17,960 nt of DNA, taken from the NCBI GenBank assembly GCA_002408385.1, contig DHSB01000062.1, positions 10,760-28,719 on the forward strand, written 5' to 3'. A model generated the notes under the pieces. It saw only the letters and a program-made list of their open reading frames with translations. It searched no databases and had not been told where the DNA came from. The translations under genes were made by a program, and so were the position numbers. Shown in pieces: positions 12,175 through 17,960 of the stretch; position 1 is the stretch's first letter, and the number at the start of each line of letters is the position of its first letter. This stretch comes from Myxococcales bacterium UBA5297. Lineage in GTDB: Bacteria > Myxococcota > Myxococcia > Myxococcales > UBA5297.

Positions 12175-13482
12175 ATGCTGCGTTCGTGTGCGCTGGTCTT
12201 GGCGGTGGGGCTGGTCGCTGGCTGCAGGCCCGAAGGGCAGGGAAGCGAGCCGTACTCGCCGTCGAAACCTCCGCCGTACTTCTCCGCGGACGCGGGACTC
12301 CCCGACGACGGTCTGGAGGACGACGCCGGTGCCGTCCAGCCGCCCGATGCCGGGATAGGCGATCGCCTCGACGGCGGGGACACGACTCCGCTCGACGCCG
12401 GCGCACCCGATCCGCTCTGCGAGGCGCAAAACCCGGACCCGCCGTGCTTCGAGGCCGGCTGCGTCATCGAGGGCGCCGGGCTCCGGATGGAGATCGTCCA
12501 CGTCGAGTCCGGCTACCGCGCGCTCGGCGTTAGCCCGCTCGGCGCCATCCTCGCGGTGCGACTCGGCGACCCCTGGAGCCGGCTGTGGGCGAGCTGCGAC
12601 GGCGCGAAGAGCTGGGCGTGGCGCGGTGAGCTCGACGCCGAGCTGAGGCACCTCGTCGTGCTCGCCGACGGCACCTTCCTCGCCGGCACCTGGAAGCGCG
12701 GCGGCCACGGGCTCTCGCGCTCGACCGATTCGGGGCGCACCTGGCGCACGGCGCTCGAGCTTGGCGACCGACGCATGCTGCAGCCCGAGAGCATCGCCGA
12801 GCTGGGCGGCGAGGTCTTCTTCGCCGAGTACCAGGCGACGCCGGGCGAGGACGTGGTCCCCGTCCACCTCTGGGCGAGCGAGGACGGAGGCGAGAGCTGG
12901 TCGGTGCGCTTCACCTTCGAGGGCTTCCGCCACGCGCACGGGCTGCTGGCCGACCCGAAGACCGGCGCGCTCTGGGCGTTCATGGGCGACTACACCGGCG
13001 GCATCCTCCGCTCGTACGACTCGGGGCATAGCTGGCAGACCGTGCTGCGGAGTACCGAGGCGGTCCTCGTCGACGCGGTCGCGACCTCCAAAGGGCTGCT
13101 GTTCGGGACCGACGCGCTCTATCGCCCGCTTCGCCCGGCGATCAAGCTGCTGCACACCGACGACTCGCTCGAGACCCTCGCGCCGCTGCCGGGGCCGAGC
13201 TACTCGGTCCACGCGCTCTCGGGCGAAGGCTTCCTGCTCGGGACCACCCGCGAGACCGGGGGCGATGTCTACGGCCCGTGCGACCTGAGCGCACGGCTCT
13301 TTGGCAGCGCCGACGGCCGGACCTGGAGCGAGCTGCTGGCGCTGCCGCGTGAGAGCCCCTTCGTCTACTGCCGGGTCGACCCGCGGTGGAGCCTGCCGGC
13401 GGGCGAAGCGATCATCGAGCTCGAAAACGTGAAGGGGCTCGGAACGCACGGCTTTCTCATCGTCCGGGTGAGCGGGCGTTAA
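12175..13482 (+). CDS. Lipoprotein with Asp-box (BNR/sialidase-type) propeller repeats
   Basis: 435 residues from ATG at 12175, chosen for GGAGGGGG just upstream and because it opens a lipoprotein signal (MLRSCALVLAVGLVAGC, lipobox LVAGC, Cys17); an in-frame upstream start at 12142 would spoil it. Residues 18-80 are a disordered Asp/Pro/Gly/Ala spacer with repeated DAG, common in myxobacterial surface lipoproteins. Asp-boxes SxDxGxTW appear at 183-190 (STDSGRTW), 235-242 (SEDGGESW), 280-287 (SYDSGHSW) and 378-384 (SADGRTW), plus a degenerate SCDGAKSW at 140-147. This indicates a beta-propeller. FRHAHGLLADPKTGALW and FMGDYTGGILRS resemble exo-sialidase-like propeller proteins. I see no sialidase catalytic arginine triad, so enzymatic activity is doubtful. 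Probably displayed on the outer membrane; function unknown. Confidence 0.85.
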   Translation: MLRSCALVLAVGLVAGCRPEGQGSEPYSPSKPPPYFSADAGLPDDGLEDDAGAVQPPDAGIGDRLDGGDTTPLDAGAPDPLCEAQNPDPPCFEAGCVIEGAGLRMEIVHVESGYRALGVSPLGAILAVRLGDPWSRLWASCDGAKSWAWRGELDAELRHLVVLADGTFLAGTWKRGGHGLSRSTDSGRTWRTALELGDRRMLQPESIAELGGEVFFAEYQATPGEDVVPVHLWASEDGGESWSVRFTFEGFRHAHGLLADPKTGALWAFMGDYTGGILRSYDSGHSWQTVLRSTEAVLVDAVATSKGLLFGTDALYRPLRPAIKLLHTDDSLETLAPLPGPSYSVHALSGEGFLLGTTRETGGDVYGPCDLSARLFGSADGRTWSELLALPRESPFVYCRVDPRWSLPAGEAIIELENVKGLGTHGFLIVRVSGR

Positions 13483-13611
13483 TGCCTTGGTGGGCCCCGA
13501 GGCGCGGATGAAACCCCAGCTCCGTCGTCGCGCGAGCGGCGGAATGGAGGATGAAGCTCCCGTCGCCGTTGCACCGTGCCGCTCTTGCCGGACGCGTCGG
13601 TGCGCAGTGAT

Positions 13612-13654
13612 TCGAAAAGACAGAGGGCGGCAGGCCGAAAGGCCCGCCGCCCTC
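13612..13654 (-). terminator. Terminator of the Ig-like repeat gene, GAAA/TTTC loop
   Basis: GAGGGCGGC (13623-13631) pairs with GCCGCCCTC (13646-13654), and an inner GGCC/GGCC stem closes GAAA (13637-13640). One A-C mismatch separates the stems. On the minus strand the helix is followed by TGTCTTTTCG, a moderate T-rich tail. It begins 20 bases after the stop of the minus-strand gene. The preceding 13483-13611 shows nothing else of note. The plus-strand lipoprotein gene ends about 140 bp before it and has no T run of its own, so this helix may stop both convergent transcripts. Confidence 0.75.
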
Positions 13655-13674
13655 CTTGCCAGCTCACCAACCAG

Positions 13675-16600
13675 CTACGGCGTGAAGCCGAGCGTGGTCT
13701 GGGCGATCTCGGTCCCCGCCATGTCCGTCAGCTTCGACGGCGCGGCCCCGGCGTTCACCGTCACCTCCACCGCGACGCCAACTGCCAGCGGTTCGGACGG
13801 GCGCCACAAGACCCGCGTTCGATCACTCGGATCGACCGTCGCACAGCCGAACAGCGGGCTCCCGGACGCCTCGGGCGACACCGACCCGAGGTTGAGGTGC
13901 GCGTTGACGCTGAGCGTCGCGGGATCCACCGGCTCGCTGAAGCTGAGCGCGACCTCGCCGAAGGGCGCACTGCGCGTTGGCGTGGCGTCGAAGGCCACCT
14001 CGTCGAAGGTCGGCACCGCGGACTCGACGTCGAAGCTGGCGAGGTCGCCCGCGAACGGGTTGCCCGCGAGGTCGGTCACGGCGTCGATGAGCACGAGGTA
14101 GTTGGCGCCCGCCGCGAGGTTGACGCTCGGCGCGAAGACGACCGTGGCGCCCTCGACGTGGTAGCTGCCGGCGATGTCGTTCGTCCCGTCGTTGAGCACG
14201 AAGGTCGCCGCGCTCACGCTCGCCGGGTCGATGGGCTCGTTGAAGGTGGCGACGACGCGGGTCGCGCCGAACACGCCCGTCGCCCCGTCGGCGTCGACCA
14301 GGGTGCCGTCGAGCTGGCGCACCTGCAGGTTCGCCAGGGTCGGGGCGGCCGTCTCGCCGGTGTAGATCATGCCGGGCTGCGGGTCGCCGACCGCGCAGGA
14401 GGCCGACGAGATGACGTCGGTCGGGGGCGCGCCGGTGAGGCCGTTGCAGCCGGTGACCGCGGAGAGCGAGTCGTAGATGTTGGCCGTCGCGTACTGGCGG
14501 ATCTTCAGCGAGTACTGGCAGTCGGCCTTCATGTAGGGCGCCCGGGCGACCTGGATGTGCACGCGGTCGGGATGGGTGGCCGCGCCGGCGATGTGCCGCA
14601 CCTTGAGCGCCAGGCGGGTTCCGGCGTCCGGGCAGCCAGCGCCGCCGAGCGCCTCGAGGCTCACCGTGCCGTCGGGCTCGCCCGGCTCGGTGGCGTAGTA
14701 CGAGGTGCCCTGGAACCGGTCGCGCAGGCCCTGGTTCGCCGCGATGGGCAGGGTCAGGGTGAACGACTGGTCGCCGTTGGTGGTCGAGGTCGGGGCCCTG
14801 GGCGAGACGTCGGTGTAGGTCGCCGCGCGCAGCGGGGTGATCGCGGTCGACGAGGCGGTGTTGCCGGTGGTGTGCGGCACCGAGTCGATGGCCGGCACCG
14901 GGTTGCCGCGGAAGTCGAGCACCTGGTCGGTCGAGTGGAACTGGTAGGGCTGCGACTGGTTGGGCTTGTAGGTCGGCACGGCGATGTAGGTCGCCGACAG
15001 CGGCTGCAGCGGGTTCTGGGCGACGATGCCGCCGAGGAGCTTGCCGTTGAAGGTGGCGTACACCGTCTCGTTGGTCACCGAGGCCAGGTGCAGCGGCCGG
15101 TCGAGGCTGTTGAGCGGCACGAAGATGCCCGGGGTGATCTCGGACTCGGGCGGCGAGAACGTCACGTGCGTGACCGGGCTGGTCTCGAAGCGCACGAGCA
15201 GATCGCTCTCGAGGTAGTTGCCCGACCCGGTGGTCAGGCCGCCCGAGCCGCCGAGCAGCAGCAGCGCGTACCGGCCCTGATCGGCGCCCGCGTCGAGGTG
15301 GTCGAGGTTGGGGGCGACGGTGATCATCACCGAGCGCGGGGTGGCCGGGTCGTCGGGCGTGATGGTGGCGGCCACCGGGGTCGAGCCGCCCTCGGCGACG
15401 AGCTGGATGTTCGCCGGGTCGAGGCTCACGGGGTCCATCGGCTCGGCGAAGCGGATGACGAAGGCGGCGTTGACCGGCACGTCCTCAGCGCCCTTGGCGA
15501 GCGGCTCGTCGATGACCGAGTTCTTCACGCGCAGCTCGGCGACCTCCGGGGGGTTGCGGGTCATGAAGTCCCAGGCGAACGGCGAGCTGAGCCGCTGGCC
15601 CGAGGCGATCTCGACCTCGGTCGAGACCTCGACCGAGTAGAGGCTCGCGTAGAGCAGCCGCCGCATGCCGGCCAGGCACGGGATGGGCGCGTCGGTGACG
15701 TTGAGGCAGACGTAGTTGCCGGTCAGCCCGCTCTTGTCGCCGATGGCGTACGGGTTCGCCTCGTCGAGCGGGACCTGCGCGGTGCGCCCGAAGGCGTCCT
15801 CGTAGGTCAGCACGATCTGGTTGCCGCCCTCGGTCAGGCTGCTGACGAGGACCGCGTCGACGAACTCGACGCAGATCGGCGCCCAGGCCTCGACGTCCAT
15901 CTCGTCGATGTCGGGGGTCAGCCCGACGATCAGCGCGTTGCTCGAGGTGCGGAAGCTGAAGGTGTAGTCGACCGGCAGGTGCGAGACGCCGTTGGTGCCG
16001 ACCACCCCGCCTACGCCGCCGAGCACGGTCACCGTGTAGAGCGTGTCGGCCTTCAGGTGGGGGGCGTTGGCCGCGTCGCTCGGGTCGTAGACGATGCCGA
16101 AGCTCGCGTTGTCGTAGCTGACGAAGCCCAGGTCGATGGCGAGCGCCTGGTCGGAGGTCGAGCCCTCGTTGATCCAGAAGTTGCAGGCCGTCTGGACCGC
16201 CGGCGTGCAGGGCACCAGCGAGACCGCGGCGATGTCCTGGTTGAACTGCAGGGTCAGGTTGGTGCCGATGGGCGCCAGGTGCGAGGTGCCGCTGGGCGTG
16301 GTGGAGACGATCTGCAGGTCCTCGAAGGCGATGACGAAGCTGATGGTCGCGTCCTGCTCGAGCTTGCCCATCACCTCGCCGTCGACGACGGTGGCGTCGG
16401 CGGCGGCGATGCCGGCGAGCGCAGTGGCGCGGTAGGTGTGGTCGACGACGAGCGGCGCGCTCGGGGTGAAGACGATCGTGGTGCCGTCGACGTCCTGGCC
16501 CACCGCGGTGCCGTTCGTGCAGGCGAGGGTGCCGGCGACCGGCGCACTGCCGTCGCTCTCGTCGACGAGCGTGAAGCGGGTGAGCGCGGTCTCGCAGCGC

Positions 16601-17960
16601 AGGGCGCGGTCGAAGGTGAAGCGCACGTCGCTGAGCGAGGAGACGTTGGCGCCCGGCTCGCCGTTGGGCGAGGTCGAGGAGAGCGCGAGCGGGCCGGGGT
16701 CCTGGGCGCGGAAGGAGAAGACGACCGGGGGCGCCTCGAGGAAGCCGCCGTTGAGGGTGGCGGCCGACGAGCGGATCGAGTCGGCAAGGCCGCTGCCGCC
16801 GGACAGGGCGACCTCGACCACCGAGCTCTGGGCGAAGGCCGAGTGCTCGCAGCGCACCGCGGCCGCGTCGCCGCCGTCCGGGCAGACGAAGCTGCAGGTG
16901 GCCTGCGCGGGCGCCGGGGTCGCCTGGTCGGGATCCTCGCGGGTTGCGAAGGTCTCGGTCACCGTGAAGGTCGAGCCGGTCACCGAGGCGCAGTCGAGCG
17001 CCTCGCTGAAGCTCACCGCGATCGGCGCGAGCAGGTCGACGTCCACCCCGTCACCCGAGGGCGAGGTCGCCTTGACGAGCATCGGCGGCGGGTTCTCGGT
17101 GACGAAGCTGAAGACGTAGTCGCTGGGGAGCTGGCCGTTGCGGCTCGTCGCGTCGTCGCTCTCGATGGCGTCCTCGGGCCAGGCCGCGGGCACGTCCTGC
17201 CCGAAGGCGCCGCCGGCGAGGCGGATCTCGAAGGTCGCCGAGTAGGGGAACGGCTGCGACGGGTCGGCCGGGTTCAGGGTGATGGTCGTCCCGCCCTCGG
17301 CGCAGGCCGGAGTGAAGGCGTAGGTGCCCTGCGTGCCGTCGGCGAGGGTGACGCTCGTGGTCACGGTGCTCGCGTTGACGGTGTTGCAGGCGAGGGGCTC
17401 GGCCAGCTCGATTTGGATGGGCAGGGCGGCGACGAGCACACCGGTCGCGCCGTCGGCGGGGCTGGTGCGCACGACAAGCTGCGCGGCCGGGTCCTCGACG
17501 CGGAATTCGACGAGGGAGAGCGACGGCAGCTCGCCGCCGCGAGTGGTGGCGCGGGTGCTCTCGACGTACAGCAGGCCGCCGCCGAGCGCCTGGCCGTCGG
17601 CGTAGTCGCCGCCGGAGAGCGCGAGCCCGAGGACCGTGGAGGCCTCGAACGGAAGCTGCGCGGCGTCGACGGTGAAGGTCGCGACGCACGGGTCGTTCGG
17701 ATCGCCAGGCAGGCAGGTCCAGGGCGCCGAGGCGGGCGCGGCCGGGCACGACCAGCTTCCCTGCAGCTCGCTGACCTGCGTCTGGCCGGCGAGGCGCGGG
17801 TGCGGGTCGAGCGTGACGGTGCGGGTGACGATGAGCGAGTCGGAGAGCGAGGCGCAGCTCGGCGGCTCGCTGAAGGTGAAGCGCAGGGCAGGGGAGCGCT
17901 CGACGCCGGTGGCGCCGTCGGCGGGCGAGACGGCGACGAGGGCGAGCGGCGGCGGATCGC
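13675..17960 (-). CDS. Giant Ig-like (Big_5-type) repeat protein, N terminus missing
   Basis: The minus-strand frame is open from the TAG at 13675 to the window edge, giving about 1427 visible residues; the GTG at 17472 is internal, not the start. At least eight repeats of about 110-130 residues begin with a Pro/Gly turn such as SPADGATGV and then a strand like IAVSFSEALDCAS, the Big_5/SbsA Ig-like signature. Approximate starts are 17928, 17466, 17068, 16671, 16302, 15918, 15549, 14300 and 14015. The last two are the most canonical (ATFNEPIDPASVSAATFVL, VTDLAGNPF; LSFSEPVDPATLSVN). The N-terminal repeats have extra Cys pairs that could form disulfides. About 275 residues (15177-14355) do not fit the repeat. 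Such proteins are exported surface or adhesion-type structures. No C-terminal sorting motif is seen, and the signal peptide would lie outside the window. Confidence 0.85.
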   Translation of the reverse strand, partial: DPPPLALVAVSPADGATGVERSPALRFTFSEPPSCASLSDSLIVTRTVTLDPHPRLAGQTQVSELQGSWSCPAAPASAPWTCLPGDPNDPCVATFTVDAAQLPFEASTVLGLALSGGDYADGQALGGGLLYVESTRATTRGGELPSLSLVEFRVEDPAAQLVVRTSPADGATGVLVAALPIQIELAEPLACNTVNASTVTTSVTLADGTQGTYAFTPACAEGGTTITLNPADPSQPFPYSATFEIRLAGGAFGQDVPAAWPEDAIESDDATSRNGQLPSDYVFSFVTENPPPMLVKATSPSGDGVDVDLLAPIAVSFSEALDCASVTGSTFTVTETFATREDPDQATPAPAQATCSFVCPDGGDAAAVRCEHSAFAQSSVVEVALSGGSGLADSIRSSAATLNGGFLEAPPVVFSFRAQDPGPLALSSTSPNGEPGANVSSLSDVRFTFDRALRCETALTRFTLVDESDGSAPVAGTLACTNGTAVGQDVDGTTIVFTPSAPLVVDHTYRATALAGIAAADATVVDGEVMGKLEQDATISFVIAFEDLQIVSTTPSGTSHLAPIGTNLTLQFNQDIAAVSLVPCTPAVQTACNFWINEGSTSDQALAIDLGFVSYDNASFGIVYDPSDAANAPHLKADTLYTVTVLGGVGGVVGTNGVSHLPVDYTFSFRTSSNALIVGLTPDIDEMDVEAWAPICVEFVDAVLVSSLTEGGNQIVLTYEDAFGRTAQVPLDEANPYAIGDKSGLTGNYVCLNVTDAPIPCLAGMRRLLYASLYSVEVSTEVEIASGQRLSSPFAWDFMTRNPPEVAELRVKNSVIDEPLAKGAEDVPVNAAFVIRFAEPMDPVSLDPANIQLVAEGGSTPVAATITPDDPATPRSVMITVAPNLDHLDAGADQGRYALLLLGGSGGLTTGSGNYLESDLLVRFETSPVTHVTFSPPESEITPGIFVPLNSLDRPLHLASVTNETVYATFNGKLLGGIVAQNPLQPLSATYIAVPTYKPNQSQPYQFHSTDQVLDFRGNPVPAIDSVPHTTGNTASSTAITPLRAATYTDVSPRAPTSTTNGDQSFTLTLPIAANQGLRDRFQGTSYYATEPGEPDGTVSLEALGGAGCPDAGTRLALKVRHIAGAATHPDRVHIQVARAPYMKADCQYSLKIRQYATANIYDSLSAVTGCNGLTGAPPTDVISSASCAVGDPQPGMIYTGETAAPTLANLQVRQLDGTLVDADGATGVFGATRVVATFNEPIDPASVSAATFVLNDGTNDIAGSYHVEGATVVFAPSVNLAAGANYLVLIDAVTDLAGNPFAGDLASFDVESAVPTFDEVAFDATPTRSAPFGEVALSFSEPVDPATLSVNAHLNLGSVSPEASGSPLFGCATVDPSDRTRVLWRPSEPLAVGVAVEVTVNAGAAPSKLTDMAGTEIAQTTLGFTP

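Noticed and set aside
12034..13449. A 471-codon minus-strand open frame opposite the lipoprotein
   Set aside because: No start signal, no domain and low-complexity composition; the plus strand has a lipobox and Asp-boxes.
17467..17472. GTG at 17472 as the start of the Ig-like gene
   Set aside because: The frame continues without a stop to the window edge and encodes another Ig-like repeat there, so the true start lies outside.

Overview
The window is very GC-rich DNA (roughly 70% by eye, with G/C strongly favoured at third codon positions) and carries long antisense open frames, as expected at that composition. The gene content suggests a Myxococcota or other deltaproteobacterial-type chromosome: a secreted caspase-like protein beside an ECF-type sigma factor and a zinc-finger anti-sigma factor, a lipoprotein with an Asp/Ala/Gly-rich linker, and a giant Ig-like repeat protein. 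This assignment comes from gene content and composition only. I see no integrase, transposase, CRISPR array, tRNA or rRNA.

Left part (1-3218), a putative cell-envelope stress or signalling cluster. Two minus-strand genes overlap by 4 nt: a secreted caspase-like protease with an EF-hand (262-1497) and a truncated TolB-like/PEGA-type secreted protein (1-265). They diverge from a plus-strand pair: a sigma-70-family factor (1735-2382) and its likely membrane-bound zinc-finger anti-sigma factor (2397-3218). A 237-bp divergent intergenic region carries overlapping hairpins.

Middle part. Between 3219 and 3781 lies a 563-bp gene-free stretch of repeats: an element bounded by 18-bp imperfect terminal inverted repeats (3261-3444) with internal palindromes, then degenerate 41-42 bp tandem repeats (3617-3735). 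A two-domain universal stress protein (3782-4738, minus) is divergent from a complete, tightly coupled mrpABCDEFG operon (4842-10549, plus). The operon encodes a multisubunit cation/proton antiporter related to complex I, and its consecutive genes overlap by 3-8 nt.

Right part. A minus-strand secreted von Willebrand factor A (VWA) protein (10718-11863), with a clear intrinsic terminator, is divergent from a plus-strand lipoprotein carrying Asp-box (BNR) repeats (12175-13482). Their 311-bp intergenic region holds two clusters of 7-bp tandem repeats on opposite strands and an 18-bp perfect palindrome. Convergent with the lipoprotein is a very large minus-strand protein of tandem Ig-like (Big_5-type) domains (13675 to beyond 17960, N terminus outside the window), with a strong terminator after its stop codon.

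The Mrp operon, the stress protein and the secreted VWA, BNR and Ig-like proteins are recognisable families. The parts that look least described are the caspase/EF-hand, sigma/anti-sigma and TolB-like arrangement, and the non-coding repeat elements.
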